This document shows positions 1 through 9,626 of a DNA stretch of 64,000 nt, in pieces. The position numbers and the translations under genes were made by a program. The notes beneath the pieces were generated by a model, which had not been told where the DNA came from, made no database searches, and was given only the letters and a program-made list of their open reading frames with translations. Every line of letters begins with the position of its first letter. The first letter of the stretch is position 1. The stretch comes from Ruminiclostridium josui JCM 17888 (GTDB lineage: Bacteria; Bacillota; Clostridia; Acetivibrionales; DSM-1351): positions 496,001-560,000 of the forward strand of contig NZ_JAGE01000001.1 in the NCBI RefSeq assembly GCF_000526495.1, read 5' to 3'.

Positions 1-43
1 CGGCTTAGAAGGCCGTTGCTCTATCCAGCTGAGCTATGGGCAC
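1..43 (-). tRNA. tRNA-Arg(UCU), 3' part outside window
   Basis: Read on the minus strand, the sequence starts with acceptor strand GTGCCCA, then the TA and D-arm GCTC...GAGC, and reaches an anticodon loop CTTCTAA with anticodon TCT (Arg). The window edge cuts the gene just after the anticodon stem, so the T arm and 3' end are not visible. It lies 15 bases upstream of tRNA-Gly in the other sense of reading, on the same strand, so the two probably belong to one tRNA cluster. Confidence 0.9.
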
Positions 44-58
44 ATATTAATTTTTTAG

Positions 59-132
59 TGGAGCGGGTGATGGGAATCGAACCCACGCAATCAGCTTGGA
101 AGGCTGATGTTCTACCATTGAACTACACCCGC
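59..132 (-). tRNA. tRNA-Gly(UCC)
   Basis: A complete cloverleaf is present on the minus strand: acceptor GCGGGTG pairs with CACCCGC. The anticodon loop is CTTCCAA (anticodon TCC), the T loop is GGTTCGATTCC, the discriminator is U and the CCA end is encoded. It is transcribed towards the neighbouring tRNA-Arg. Confidence 0.95.
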
Positions 133-257
133 AATACCTTGTTTTCTCAGCCTTTAGGACGTGTCCCCCAGCTGACTTTTACTATTATACAAGGTACATT
201 ATCGTTTGTCAACATTTTATTTTCATTTTTTTTTATGTTTTATATGCTTACTTTTTG

Positions 258-737
258 CTAAATATAAAAAAACTCAGCATCTACTTTTTCAGGTGTTATA
301 TCCAATATTGCATAGGACTCCGATAAATTACTTCTGGATTCACTTATGCTTCCCGGATTTAAAAGCATGCATTCAGAAACTTGCTCAATCAACGCTATAT
401 GTGTATGACCATAAAGTGCAATATGCGCATTTTCTGACTCTGCCTTGGCAATAATACGCTCCAGATCCCACTTTACCGAATATTTGTGACCATGAGTCAA
501 AAAAACTCTTCTGCCCTCAATTTCCAAAGTCTTTTCCACCTCAACGGTGCCAACGCCAAAGTCACTATTTCCGTAAACATACTCAAACTTTTTATCTGGA
601 TATAGCTGTTCAAGATCTGCTACATCCCTACAATAGTCACCCAGATGAATAATCATTTCAACATCCGGGTTTTTCTCTATTGCTTTCATTGCATTAGTAA
701 GATACCCGTGGGTATCACTCATAACAAGTACTTTCAT
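258..737 (-). CDS. YfcE/MJ0936-type metallophosphoesterase
   Basis: A 159-residue single-domain calcineurin-like phosphoesterase. All five metal-binding motifs are visible: MSDTHG at the N-terminus (D-x-H), HLGDY, YGNSD, THGH and YGHTH. Family members hydrolyse phosphodiesters with Mn2+; the physiological substrate is not known. It follows rdgB on the same strand by about 40 bases. The order GerM-like, rph, rdgB, phosphodiesterase matches the Bacillus gerM-rph-ysnA-ysnB arrangement, so this is probably the last gene of that operon. No clear terminator follows it before the tRNA genes. Confidence 0.88.
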   Translation of the reverse strand: MKVLVMSDTHGYLTNAMKAIEKNPDVEMIIHLGDYCRDVADLEQLYPDKKFEYVYGNSDFGVGTVEVEKTLEIEGRRVFLTHGHKYSVKWDLERIIAKAESENAHIALYGHTHIALIEQVSECMLLNPGSISESRSNLSESYAILDITPEKVDAEFFYI

Positions 738-776
738 TACCTACATTCCCCCATACAGCAAAACCTGCTACAACGA

Positions 777-1373
777 TTAGTATAAATATTTCTGTAATTT
801 TTCCTGCACTAATGCCAATGCCTTAGCGCGATGGCTTATTTTATTCTTCAAATCCGAATCTATTTCAGCCATAGTCTTATCAAATTGCTGTACAAAGAAA
901 AGAGGGTCGTAACCAAAGCCATTACTGCCTTTACATTGAAAATCTATAAACCCCTCACATGTTCCTCTAACTACAAAGTGCCTGCCATCAGGAAATGCCA
1001 CTGCTATTGCACATACAAACCTTGCAGTTCTTTTCTCAAAGGGTACGTCCTTTAACATTTCCAATAACTTTTTATTTTTATCATCATCACTTGCTTCAGG
1101 CCCTGCAAATCTGGCAGAGTAAATTCCCGGAGCTCCGTCAAGATAATCAACTTCCAATCCTGAATCATCCGCTAGCACCATGCTTTTTGATACTTTACTT
1201 ATTTCAAGAGCCTTTTTCAGAGAGTTCTCTTCAAAAGTTTCTCCATCCTCAACTATATCAATATCAATACCTGCTTCATTCATTGATATAACATCAAGTG
1301 GCAGTCCTGATAATACCTGCTTGATTTCAACTATTTTTCCCTTATTTTTTGTAGCAACAATTAATCTTTCCAT
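777..1373 (-). CDS. rdgB: XTP/dITP diphosphatase (RdgB/HAM1)
   Basis: A 198-residue HAM1-family nucleotide pyrophosphatase that removes non-canonical purine triphosphates (XTP, ITP, dITP) from the pool. Family motifs are present: VATKNKGKI at the N-terminus, the acidic [15 protein letters not shown] metal site, [11 protein letters not shown] and the C-terminal ISHRAKAL. The length is normal. Its ATG lies inside the last codons of rph (13-base overlap), so the two genes are translationally coupled. Confidence 0.95.
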   Translation of the reverse strand: MERLIVATKNKGKIVEIKQVLSGLPLDVISMNEAGIDIDIVEDGETFEENSLKKALEISKVSKSMVLADDSGLEVDYLDGAPGIYSARFAGPEASDDDKNKKLLEMLKDVPFEKRTARFVCAIAVAFPDGRHFVVRGTCEGFIDFQCKGSNGFGYDPLFFVQQFDKTMAEIDSDLKNKISHRAKALALVQEKLQKYLY

Positions 1374-2083
1374 AAAACCTCATTCTGAGCCTTTATCAAC
1401 TCATGTATTCCAGATTCGGCTAAATTAAAAAGTTTATCCAGCTGTTTTTTACTAAAGCTTGACTTTTCACCGGTAGCCTGTATTTCGATGAATTCACCTT
1501 TATCCGTCATTATAACGTTCATATCAACCTCTGCATTGCTATCTTCAATGTAACAGAGGTCTAAAAGCTCCTCACCATTAACAATTCCTACACTAGTTGC
1601 AGCCACAGTTCCGATAATCGGCGTTTTTGAAATCAAGCCGTTTTTAGCCAGCGTATTACACGCATCTACCAATGCCACATATCCTCCTGTAATGGAAGCA
1701 GTTCTGGTTCCTCCGTCGGCTTGAATTACATCACAGTCAATGGTTATAGTTCTCTCACCCAAGAGTTTCAGGTCAACTATGGTTCTCAGTGACCTTCCTA
1801 TAAGTCTCTGGATTTCAGAACTTCTTCCATTAAGCTTTAATTTTGAAATATCTCTTTGATTCCTTACAGCAGTTGCTCTGGGAAGCATAGAATACTCAGC
1901 AGTTATCCAACCTTCTCCTGAATCCTTTTTGAAAGGAGGAATCCTCTCCTCAACAGAAGCCGTGCATATTACTTTTGTATCCCCAACTTCTATGAGAACT
2001 GACCCTTCCGCATGTTTAATGTAATTTCTCAGAATCCTTACAGGCCTCAATTGTGTATTGCTTCTTCCGTCATGCCTCAACAT
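1361..2083 (-). CDS. rph: ribonuclease PH
   Basis: A 240-residue phosphorolytic 3'-5' exoribonuclease that trims tRNA 3' ends. RHDGR...QLRPV at the N-terminus, the KVICTASV strand, QRLIGRSLR and the [18 protein letters not shown] phosphate-binding region are typical. The start is uncertain by one codon: ATG at 2083 lies only about 4 bases after GGAGG, while the following TTG gives better spacing and the usual MRHDGR beginning. It overlaps rdgB downstream and follows the GerMN lipoprotein gene. Confidence 0.95.
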   Translation of the reverse strand: MLRHDGRSNTQLRPVRILRNYIKHAEGSVLIEVGDTKVICTASVEERIPPFKKDSGEGWITAEYSMLPRATAVRNQRDISKLKLNGRSSEIQRLIGRSLRTIVDLKLLGERTITIDCDVIQADGGTRTASITGGYVALVDACNTLAKNGLISKTPIIGTVAATSVGIVNGEELLDLCYIEDSNAEVDMNVIMTDKGEFIEIQATGEKSSFSKKQLDKLFNLAESGIHELIKAQNEVLWKD

Positions 2084-2199
2084 ATTCCCTCCATATCTTA
2101 AAACAAAATAATAATAACCTAAATATTCTAAAAAATCATCCGTATATTTAGATAAATAATCATCAATAATGTTATATGTTTTGTATACTTTACATAAAT

Positions 2200-3390
2200 T
2201 TAGTTATCTATTACCTTGTTAAATGTCACAGGAACACTTTTAGCTGAAGCAACTTCAGTCCCCTCTGGCAGAGGCTTTTCCTTGCCGTCTATAAGGAGCT
2301 TAATTTTTTGTATTCCTTTCATTTGAGTAATTGTATAATATATTTGGTTTAGAAGACTATCCTCTTTTTCTGAGCCTCCATAATTTGTAAGCTGACTTGA
2401 AAAGTCAAGAACAGCAGTACTTCCCTGTTTGTCAAAAGAATTGAGCTTTGTACCTTCCGGAATGGACGTAAAATATGTTGCGTCATTTGGCTTTTTACTC
2501 AATTCGTTAAATATAAGCTCTGGTATGCCGCTAGAGTCTGTCTGAGGGATTTGCACAGAAACAGGAACAAGATAATGATGGTTGTTGCTGTCATCTGAAA
2601 TGTAATACAAGTCGCACTTCACACAACCATCCTTAATTTGTGTATCACTGGAATTAATTAAAGTATTGCTTCTATTTAAGAGACTTGATAAGTCCAATCC
2701 ATTTTCAAGAGTTGTTATTTCCCTTCCTTCAACCCTTATTTTAACGTCTGATATTGTTGAGAAACCAGTCAGTGTATACACAACCGAAGCTACTGCCAGT
2801 TGCTCTTCCTGCTTAGTAGATAAATTTAAAAATTCCTTGGAAAAGTCAATTACAGCAACCTTATCTTTTATATTTATTCCTTTTATCTTTGTACCTCTTG
2901 GCAATACAGGATAAAGCCCGTAGTAGTCCAGCTGTTCTTTTGTTACAGCTTCATCTACTAACCCGAGGATTGCTGCCTTTGCCACACCTTCCTGTTTTTT
3001 TACTGTTCTTGTAACAGGTACAAGTAATCCTTTTTTGTTTTTGTAGTATAAAGTTATAAGAAGATTTGATTTATCCGATGCAGGAGCTATACCTTTACCT
3101 GCTCCGTTATCTATAACAATACCGTTTAGCTGGTTGTCTGTATAATTGCTGCTAACCATGGAGCTGGTTGTTGTGGGAGCTGCTGTCCCCGAAGCCATAG
3201 CCAATCCCTTTGAACTGCTGTCTGTGGCGGAAGCTGCTGCTTTAGAATCTTGAGCCGTATTTGCTGCAGAGGAATTAAGGGTTTGATTTGCGGCCTGAAC
3301 GTTAGGCTCCTGTTCTTCTTTGTGACCAATAAAAGAGCATCCTGTCGATAAAAGCATAATTACCAACACAATACTAATAATTTTTTTCAT
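2200..3390 (-). CDS. GerMN-domain lipoprotein
   Basis: A 396-residue exported lipoprotein. A lipoprotein signal ends in LLSTGC (Cys18), followed by a Ser/Ala/Thr-rich linker to about residue 100. Two GerMN domains follow, at roughly 105-240 and 255-385; each has the core pattern of a PVTR/PVSV-type strand, a GTKI/GTKL turn and an AVIDFS or AVLDFS strand. Bacillus GerM has the same two-domain layout and acts in sporulation and germination. That role is inferred here from domain content and from the conserved position before rph. A good AAGGAGG precedes the ATG. Confidence 0.85.
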   Translation of the reverse strand: MKKIISIVLVIMLLSTGCSFIGHKEEQEPNVQAANQTLNSSAANTAQDSKAAASATDSSSKGLAMASGTAAPTTTSSMVSSNYTDNQLNGIVIDNGAGKGIAPASDKSNLLITLYYKNKKGLLVPVTRTVKKQEGVAKAAILGLVDEAVTKEQLDYYGLYPVLPRGTKIKGINIKDKVAVIDFSKEFLNLSTKQEEQLAVASVVYTLTGFSTISDVKIRVEGREITTLENGLDLSSLLNRSNTLINSSDTQIKDGCVKCDLYYISDDSNNHHYLVPVSVQIPQTDSSGIPELIFNELSKKPNDATYFTSIPEGTKLNSFDKQGSTAVLDFSSQLTNYGGSEKEDSLLNQIYYTITQMKGIQKIKLLIDGKEKPLPEGTEVASAKSVPVTFNKVIDN

Positions 3391-3485
3391 ATATAGTCCT
3401 CCTTAGAGTAATTTGAAGCATATGGTAATTATAGACTATATACGTATAAATTATTATTTCCCGTAAGTGTTGGTAACTTTATAGT

Positions 3486-5075
3486 TTATTTTTCAATTAT
3501 TTGTTCTTGCTTATTTTCTTCTTTTTTATTTTCTTCTTTTTTGATTTCTTCTTTTTTACTTTCTTGTTCTTTATTGATTTGATCCAGTCCTTTAACTATG
3601 GCATCACATAATGCCTCAGCAGTCTTTAACTGGAAATCCGGATTAATTAGCCTTTTCAAATCGTCAGGATTAGTTAAAAATCCAATTTCCGCAAGGCTTG
3701 AAGGCATACGTGTATACTTCAGAACAACTAAACCGGGTCTTGATATGGTTTTTCTATTATATGTATCAAGCTTGCTCATTAGAGAATTCTGTATTAATTG
3801 AGCAAATTTTTGTCCTGTAAAAGATTTATCTCCAGCCTTTTCAGGGTAATACAGGGTTTCTGTACCTTTCGCGGAACTTTTATCAAATGCATTATTATGT
3901 ATACTTAAAAACAATGTAGCATTTAACGCATTTGCTATATAAGGCCTATCATAAAGGCCAACAAATGTATCATCCTGTCTAATCATAAAAGTATTTATAT
4001 TTTTAGCCTTTAATAATTTTTCCAGCTTTAATGCAATATCCAGATTTACATTCTTCTCGAGGATAGAACCTCCTGAAGCACCCGGGTCAATACCTCCATG
4101 CCCCGCATCTATAACAACCAGTCTTTCCCCTTCTTTGGCAGGTGTGAGAAGATTTACTTCGGTTTGTTTTAAATCTTCATTATATGAAGTATAAAATGCA
4201 AACTCTTTTTTCACACTAATAATAAAATTAGTTTCCAAAGTTTCCATGTTATGTAAAATAGCTATGGTTTCAACATAATCGTCATCAATTTTATATGTAT
4301 TTTCTTCAAGATCTATATTTGCTGTTTCAGGTATTGTAATAGTATATTTTCCGCTTTCTTTGTCGTAATTTTCTGTAAAATATTTTTTTATAGTTGAGCC
4401 GGTACTAGTTAGTGCAATTCCTTTAAAAGCAAAGTATACCCTGTCCTGATTGCTTACATATGTAAGGTAGGAACTTAATACTTGCTTTACAGGTACTTTT
4501 TCCGGTTCATCATCAGGCTTTTCCTTTATCGGTTCACTTGGCTTTTCAGGTTTATCACTCTGATTATCATTTTTAGGAGGAGCAGCTTTTATTTTTTTGA
4601 TATTTATAGATTTGCCCTTACTGTCTACAACTACTGAAAGACTTTTTATATTCTTTATAAAGTCAACAGGTATTATAAGCCTACCATTAATAGTTTTTGC
4701 TTGAGCTATAAGCTTATAGCTTTTCCCGTCCATGTTGCAATTTGCATCGTTGTTCTTGAACTGTAGCTTTAAGCCGTTATATGCAACGTTCACAAGCTGT
4801 AGTTTACTGTCCCATGAGACTTTCCCTCCCAGCTCTGTAAACACTGCACTGACAGGCAGCATGGCTGTATTGTTAAATACAATTCCGGGAAAGTCGGTCT
4901 TAACTTCCTTACCATCTATTGTAACTTTGTAGATGGTGCCGGAGTATTTTACTTTCTTTCCGTCATAACTCATAGTCAGAGCCTGTGCCGCAAACACAGA
5001 AAATTGAGGTATTATTACTAATAAACATCCCAAAATACATACCAGCAGTTTCTTAAAATCGATTTTTTTCTTCAT
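3486..5075 (-). CDS. N-acetylmuramoyl-L-alanine amidase with copper-amine-oxidase-like N-domain
   Basis: A 529-residue secreted cell-wall hydrolase that cuts the bond between muramic acid and the stem peptide. A signal peptide (about 1-30) is followed by a copper amine oxidase N-terminal-like domain (about 35-160), a Pro/Lys/Glu linker, a beta-rich AMIN-like region (about 200-310) and an Amidase_3 catalytic domain (about 318-505). Zinc and catalytic motifs are visible: VIDAGHGGIDPGA, the Glu in LEKNVNLD, SIHNNA and LAEIGFL. The protein ends in an unusual low-complexity Lys/Glu/Asn/Gln tail. Upstream of the ATG is GAGGTGA. Confidence 0.9.
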   Translation of the reverse strand: MKKKIDFKKLLVCILGCLLVIIPQFSVFAAQALTMSYDGKKVKYSGTIYKVTIDGKEVKTDFPGIVFNNTAMLPVSAVFTELGGKVSWDSKLQLVNVAYNGLKLQFKNNDANCNMDGKSYKLIAQAKTINGRLIIPVDFIKNIKSLSVVVDSKGKSINIKKIKAAPPKNDNQSDKPEKPSEPIKEKPDDEPEKVPVKQVLSSYLTYVSNQDRVYFAFKGIALTSTGSTIKKYFTENYDKESGKYTITIPETANIDLEENTYKIDDDYVETIAILHNMETLETNFIISVKKEFAFYTSYNEDLKQTEVNLLTPAKEGERLVVIDAGHGGIDPGASGGSILEKNVNLDIALKLEKLLKAKNINTFMIRQDDTFVGLYDRPYIANALNATLFLSIHNNAFDKSSAKGTETLYYPEKAGDKSFTGQKFAQLIQNSLMSKLDTYNRKTISRPGLVVLKYTRMPSSLAEIGFLTNPDDLKRLINPDFQLKTAEALCDAIVKGLDQINKEQESKKEEIKKEENKKEENKQEQIIEK

Positions 5076-5225
5076 TTGTCTTCTGTCACCTCATAATTTA
5101 CCATTATTTTGTCTACAACTATTATATCTTTGTATTGGCAATTAAGGGTAAAAAATAAGACATTTTAAAACAAATGTAACCTAAATGTAAAAATCCTGGC
5201 AGTATGATGGGTAAAATTGCATAAA

Positions 5226-5741
5226 TTACTTAACAGGAAGGGAAAGAATACATCCGCAGTATTTTTGACGATACAATTCCATTTCTCTTGCCATCTGCTG
5301 TCCCTGTCTGAACCCAGGTCTGAAATCCCTGTATAAAAATGTAGTTCCGTATTGGGCTGCATATTTATCCCCAAGTTCTTTTATTAAATCATGTTTCTGA
5401 TACGGGCTTACCAACAGTGTTGTTGTAAATGCGTCACAACCATTTTGGACAGCGAGTTTTGCCGCATTTTCAAGGCGCAGACTGTAGCAATGAATGCACC
5501 TAGCATCCCCTATATTTTTCATACCTTCCCATTCAGCCTGCCTGAATTCATCATCATATATTACGGGAATGTTTTTTATTTTGCTGAACTTTTCAACATT
5601 TTCCCTGCGTCTTGTATGTTCTTCAATAGGATGTATATTGGGATTGTAAAAATACCCCTGTATATCAATACCCTCACTCATAAGTTCCTGTACGGGATAC
5701 GTGGAACATGGTCCGCAGCACATATGCAATAGTACTTTCAT
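5226..5741 (-). CDS. queH: epoxyqueuosine reductase QueH
   Basis: A 171-residue DUF208/QueH protein catalysing the last step of queuosine synthesis, reduction of epoxyqueuosine in tRNA. The CCGPC motif sits at the very start (HMCCGPCS), and a second cysteine pair occurs as RCIHC in the middle and YCGC at the C-terminus, as expected for the Fe-S and metal ligands. It lies 41 bases downstream of ruvB in the ruvCAB-queH order seen in many clostridia. It is a non-orthologous alternative to QueG. Confidence 0.92.
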   Translation of the reverse strand: MKVLLHMCCGPCSTYPVQELMSEGIDIQGYFYNPNIHPIEEHTRRRENVEKFSKIKNIPVIYDDEFRQAEWEGMKNIGDARCIHCYSLRLENAAKLAVQNGCDAFTTTLLVSPYQKHDLIKELGDKYAAQYGTTFLYRDFRPGFRQGQQMAREMELYRQKYCGCILSLPVK

Positions 5742-5782
5742 TTTGATATCACTCTTTTCTATATTATATACTCCAACCTTGC

Positions 5783-6790
5783 TTAACCGTCATACTCCAA
5801 CCCGAAATGTGCATAAGCATTTTTTGTTGCCATTCTTCCCCTTGGAGTTTTATTTATAAATCCTAATTGTATAAGATATGGCTCGTATACATCCTCAATA
5901 GTACCTGGTTCTTCTCCTATTGATGCTGCCAGTGTATCCAGTCCTACCGGACCGCCTCCAAACTTATTTATTATGCTAAGGAGCATATTTCTGTCAACTC
6001 CATCCAAACCTATCTCGTCAACCTCTAGTGCATCAAGGGCATGTTTTGCCAGTTCAAGATTTATAACACCGCTTCCCTTTACCTGTGCAAAATCACGTAC
6101 TCTTTTTAATAGTCTGTTTGCAATTCTTGGGGTTCCTCGTGATCTTCTTGCAATCTCGTAAGCACCTTCTTGGTCAAGTCCGATATTAAGGATCCCTGCC
6201 GAACGTATTACAATTTCTTTTAGTTCTTCGGGAGTATACATTTCCAATTTATTTATTACTCCAAACCTATCTCTTAGAGGTGCAGTCAAAAGGCCAGCCC
6301 TTGTAGTAGCACCTATCAAGGTAAACTTTGGAAGATCCAATCTTATTGATCTGGCGCTTGGCCCCTTGCCAATTATTATATCCAGAGCATAATCCTCCAT
6401 GGCAGGATAAAGAATTTCTTCCACGCTTCTGTTCAGCCTGTGTATTTCATCTATAAACAATACGTCATGTGTACCCAGGTTTGTAAGTATTGCAGCCAGG
6501 TCACCGGCTTTTTCTATTGCCGGACCTGATGTAATCCTCAGGTTTACGCCCATCTCAGATGAAATTATACTTGCAAGAGTAGTCTTTCCAAGTCCCGGAG
6601 GGCCATAAAGCAATACATGATCCAGGGCTTCTTTCCTTCTCTTTGCCGCCTCTATAAAAACTGTCAGGTTATCCTTGGCCTTTGACTGTCCTATGTACTC
6701 GTCAAACCTTTTTGGTCTTAAACTCACCTCATCAAAGTCATCAGGACGTGTACCGGCCTCAACAAGCCTCTCATCAGTTAAATCCGTCAT
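5783..6790 (-). CDS. ruvB: Holliday junction branch-migration helicase RuvB
   Basis: A 335-residue AAA+ motor that drives Holliday junction branch migration with RuvA. Walker A is [11 protein letters not shown], Walker B is LFIDEIHRL, sensor 1 is GATTRAG, and the C-terminal winged-helix domain carries PRGRMAT. The length is normal and GGAGG precedes the ATG. It is the third gene of ruvC-ruvA-ruvB. Confidence 0.98.
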   Translation of the reverse strand: MTDLTDERLVEAGTRPDDFDEVSLRPKRFDEYIGQSKAKDNLTVFIEAAKRRKEALDHVLLYGPPGLGKTTLASIISSEMGVNLRITSGPAIEKAGDLAAILTNLGTHDVLFIDEIHRLNRSVEEILYPAMEDYALDIIIGKGPSARSIRLDLPKFTLIGATTRAGLLTAPLRDRFGVINKLEMYTPEELKEIVIRSAGILNIGLDQEGAYEIARRSRGTPRIANRLLKRVRDFAQVKGSGVINLELAKHALDALEVDEIGLDGVDRNMLLSIINKFGGGPVGLDTLAASIGEEPGTIEDVYEPYLIQLGFINKTPRGRMATKNAYAHFGLEYDG

Positions 6791-6875
6791 TTAAGCCTCC
6801 ATGAGCCGTTAGCTACGGCTGCCATAATAAATTTAGAAAATTCTTCTCCTTATCCACAGTCATGAATAAGGAAGG

Positions 6876-7481
6876 CTATTTTGAAAGGGACTTGAGTGCT
6901 TTCTTTATTAAATCTTCTACACTCATTCCTTCTTCATAAATACCGTTTATAATGCTTGATGCTTCTACTGAGCCGTATCCCAAAACCATCAAAGCGCTAA
7001 CAGCCTCAGACAAAACAGAGTCTCCGGAAGTTCCGATGTTATCAGAAGCAACCTCTGGAATAGAAGCTGTGAGCTGTTCCTTTGATATTTTGTCCTTTAG
7101 CTCAAGGATAATTCGCTGAGCCATTTTCATTCCTATACCCGGAGCCTTTGTCAGTGACTTTGTATCCTGGGAAACAACAGCCAATGCAAATCTTGATGGC
7201 GACAGCGTTGAAATCAGAGATATTGCGGCCTTTGGCCCAACTCCCGAAACCGCCAGAAGCATCTCAAACATAGACAGTTCTTCAACTGTACCAAAACCGT
7301 AAAGAGCAGCAATATCCTCTCTAACATAATAATGCGTATAAATCTTTACAGGTGTTCCGGGCTGTCCCATATTATTTATTGTAGAAAGTGCGGTAAATAT
7401 CCTATATCCAATTCCACCGGCTTCTACTATTATACTGTCGTTGTTTTTTACTTCCACTGTGCCTTTTATGTATGCAAACAT
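6876..7481 (-). CDS. ruvA: Holliday junction DNA helicase subunit RuvA
   Basis: A 201-residue junction-binding protein. The N-terminal OB domain (MFAYIKGTVE) is followed by two helix-hairpin-helix motifs (AVSGVGPKAAISL and APGIGMKMAQRIILELKDK) and a C-terminal RuvB-binding domain. It lies between ruvC and ruvB on the same strand. The start is fixed by TTGGAG 8 bases upstream. Confidence 0.98.
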   Translation of the reverse strand: MFAYIKGTVEVKNNDSIIVEAGGIGYRIFTALSTINNMGQPGTPVKIYTHYYVREDIAALYGFGTVEELSMFEMLLAVSGVGPKAAISLISTLSPSRFALAVVSQDTKSLTKAPGIGMKMAQRIILELKDKISKEQLTASIPEVASDNIGTSGDSVLSEAVSALMVLGYGSVEASSIINGIYEEGMSVEDLIKKALKSLSK

Positions 7482-7508
7482 TATTTATTCTCCAAATAAT
7501 AATAAATT

Positions 7509-8009
7509 TTAAAACCTTCCGTTCCCCAGTACTGTACCCATTCTATGTGAATTTCCATGGCATATTGCCACAGCCAGAGCATCCGCTACATCGTCAGGCT
7601 TTGGGATTGCCGGAAGATTCAATATAGCCTTTACCATCTGCTGTATCTGAGCCTTTTCCGCCCTGCCGTAGCCAACCACCGATTGTTTTACCTGCAGAGG
7701 AGTATATTCAAATATATCTATGCCTGATTTGGCAGCAGCAAGTACGGCTACCCCTCTTCCATGTCCCACGGTAAGTGCAGTCTTAATATTCTTATTGAAA
7801 AACAGTTCTTCAATGGATATCGCATCAGGCCTGAACTCATTTATAAGTCTTTCAAGCTCGTTATACAGTACCAGAAGCCTGTCCGAAAATTTCATTGATG
7901 CTCCTGTAGTAATAGCACTGTAATCCAAAACCGAAAATTTGTTCCTTTCATATTTTACAACACCATAGCCCGTAATTGCAAATCCAGGGTCAATCCCCAT
8001 TATTATCAC
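7509..8009 (-). CDS. ruvC: Holliday junction endonuclease RuvC
   Basis: A resolvase that cleaves Holliday junctions with RuvAB. An upstream ATG gives an open frame starting at 8129, but its extra 40 residues are not RuvC-like. GGAGGA followed by 8-9 bases and GTG at 8009 gives MIIMGIDPG, the normal RuvC start and a normal 166 residues. Catalytic acids are visible in GIDPG, SIEELFF and [13 protein letters not shown]. It is the first gene of the ruv block and shares a 260-base divergent intergenic region with argG. Confidence 0.96.
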   Translation of the reverse strand: MIIMGIDPGFAITGYGVVKYERNKFSVLDYSAITTGASMKFSDRLLVLYNELERLINEFRPDAISIEELFFNKNIKTALTVGHGRGVAVLAAAKSGIDIFEYTPLQVKQSVVGYGRAEKAQIQQMVKAILNLPAIPKPDDVADALAVAICHGNSHRMGTVLGNGRF

Positions 8010-8048
8010 CGTAAAATTCCTCCGAAAACTAATATTGTAATAAATTTT

Positions 8049-8097
8049 TGCATAATTATAGATGAGTATTGCATATTTATACAATCTGTTGTATAAT
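8049..8097 (+). promoter_or_regulatory. argG promoter with two ArgR-like boxes
   Basis: TTGCAT (8069-8074), 17 bases and TATAAT (8092-8097) form a sigma-A promoter, with a start expected near 8104. Two 14-base sites, TGCATAATTATAGA (8049-8062) and TGCATATTTATACA (8070-8083), each resemble the ArgR/AhrC consensus TGAATAATTATTCA at 11 of 14 positions. They are spaced exactly 21 bases, two helical turns, and the second covers the -35 box. Arginine-dependent repression is inferred. Confidence 0.7.
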
Positions 8098-8115
8098 AAA
8101 CCCAAGCTATAGGTC

Positions 8116-8150
8116 AGCAATGAAAGCACTTCATTAGGACGTTGCTTTTT
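8116..8150 (+). other. hairpin with T-run in argG leader (possible attenuator)
   Basis: In the predicted argG leader, AGCAA (8116-8120) pairs with TTGCT (8142-8146) around an inner AATGAA/TTCATT stem, and five Ts end the hairpin. It resembles a weak intrinsic terminator about 120 bases before the argG start, but no antiterminator or leader peptide was identified. Confidence 0.35.
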
Positions 8151-8268
8151 GCCGACTAATTCAAATCATATATATTTTAGCATACTTTTTATATGTTGTT
8201 TAAGGGAAATAAATCTTGTATTTATATTCGTTTTTATTGCTGGAGAATCAGCGGAAAGGGTGGTTGAA

Positions 8269-9483
8269 ATGAGTAAGGAAAAGGTTTTACTGGCGTATTC
8301 GGGTGGACTTGACACCTCAATAATTATTCCATGGTTAAAAGAAAACTACGGTTATGAAGTTATTGCCATGGCTGGAGATGTGGGACAAGGTGAAGAACTT
8401 GAACCATTAAATGAGAAAGCAATTAAAACCGGTGCATCAAAACTTTACATAGAGGATTTGAAAGAAGAATTCATTACTGATTTTATATATCCTACTTTGA
8501 AAGCAGGTGCTGTATACGAAGGAAAGTATCTTCTGGGAACATCTTTTGCAAGACCTATTATAGCGAAAAGAATGGTTGAAATTGCTATTAAAGAAGGCTG
8601 TACAGCTATCTGCCACGGAGCTACTGGTAAGGGTAACGACCAGGTAAGATTCGAGCTGACAGTTAAGGCTTTGGCTCCACATCTTAAAATAATAGCACCT
8701 TGGAGAATTTGGGATATAAAATCAAGAGAAGATGCAATAGATTATGCTGAAGCAAGAAATATTCCTATTCCCGTAACAAAAAAAGATAACTACAGTATGG
8801 ACAGAAACCTTTGGCATTTGAGCCATGAGGGCTCCGATTTGGAAGATCCTTGGAATGAACCTCAGTATGATAAGCTTTTAAAGCTGATGGTTTCACCAGA
8901 AAAAGCACCAGATGTTCCTACATATGTTGAAATATATTTTGAAAAAGGTATTCCAAAGAAAGTTAACGGTGTTGAATACAGCCCAATTGAAATGATGGAT
9001 GTTCTTAATAAGCTTGCAGGTGAAAACGGTGTAGGTATTGTTGACATGGTTGAAAACAGACTTGTGGGTATGAAGTCAAGAGGTGTATATGAAACTCCTG
9101 CAGGAACAGTTTTATATGCTGCTCACAGAGAGCTTGAACTACTTTGCCTTGACAGAGATACACTCCACTATAAAGATATAATTGCACAAAGGTTTGCGGA
9201 ACTTGTTTATTTCGGACAGTGGTACACTCCTCTTCGTGAATCTTTATCAGCTTTTGTTGATAAGACACAAGAAACAGTTACTGGAACTGTAAGATTGAAG
9301 TTGTACAAAGGTAACTGCATGCCTGCAGGTGCAAAATCTGAATACTCATTGTATAATGAAGCAATTGCTACCTTCAGCAAAGACGAAGTTTACAATCAGA
9401 AGGATGCAGAAGGATTTATCAACCTCTTTGGTCTCCCAATGAAGGTTAGAGCTCAAATGCTGCAAAACAAGGATATCAAATAG
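8269..9483 (+). CDS. argG: argininosuccinate synthase
   Basis: A 404-residue enzyme joining citrulline and aspartate with ATP to give argininosuccinate. The ATP pyrophosphatase loop is [10 protein letters not shown] near the N-terminus; [10 protein letters not shown] and [17 protein letters not shown] are further signatures. The frame is open 40 codons further upstream, but that part is unlike ArgG. ATG at 8269 gives the usual [13 protein letters not shown] start after an AAAGGGTGG ribosome site. argH follows on the same strand after a 143-base gap holding its own promoter. Confidence 0.98.
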   Translation: MSKEKVLLAYSGGLDTSIIIPWLKENYGYEVIAMAGDVGQGEELEPLNEKAIKTGASKLYIEDLKEEFITDFIYPTLKAGAVYEGKYLLGTSFARPIIAKRMVEIAIKEGCTAICHGATGKGNDQVRFELTVKALAPHLKIIAPWRIWDIKSREDAIDYAEARNIPIPVTKKDNYSMDRNLWHLSHEGSDLEDPWNEPQYDKLLKLMVSPEKAPDVPTYVEIYFEKGIPKKVNGVEYSPIEMMDVLNKLAGENGVGIVDMVENRLVGMKSRGVYETPAGTVLYAAHRELELLCLDRDTLHYKDIIAQRFAELVYFGQWYTPLRESLSAFVDKTQETVTGTVRLKLYKGNCMPAGAKSEYSLYNEAIATFSKDEVYNQKDAEGFINLFGLPMKVRAQMLQNKDIK

Positions 9484-9516
9484 AAATTACGAAAACCTAA
9501 AAAGAATATTTACATA

Positions 9517-9583
9517 AAACAAGGCATACCGGTAGACCATAGGTTTTAAATAACCTCTTGATTATGCAGGTATGCCCTTGTTT
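9517..9583 (+). other. long hairpin between argG and argH
   Basis: AAACAAGGCATACC (9517-9530) pairs with GGTATGCCCTTGTTT (9569-9583) over 14 base pairs with a single bulged base, and an inner GGTT/AACC adds a short stem. It can terminate or protect the argG transcript. There is no clean T-tract because the right arm runs directly into the argH -10 box. Confidence 0.6.
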
Positions 9584-9591
9584 GATATAAT
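9583..9591 (+). promoter_or_regulatory. extended -10 promoter for argH
   Basis: TGATATAAT is an exact extended -10 (TGnTATAAT) that starts in the last base of the hairpin arm. A good -35 box is absent, as is common for extended -10 promoters. The expected start is near 9598, about 29 bases before the argH ATG. Confidence 0.55.
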
Positions 9592-9626
9592 AGATTTTAA
9601 ATCCTACTTTAATTGAGGTGTATATT

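Noticed and set aside
7509-8129. Longer ruvC start at 8129
   Set aside because: The extra 40 residues are hydrophobic and unlike RuvC, and GGAGGA is placed for GTG 8009.
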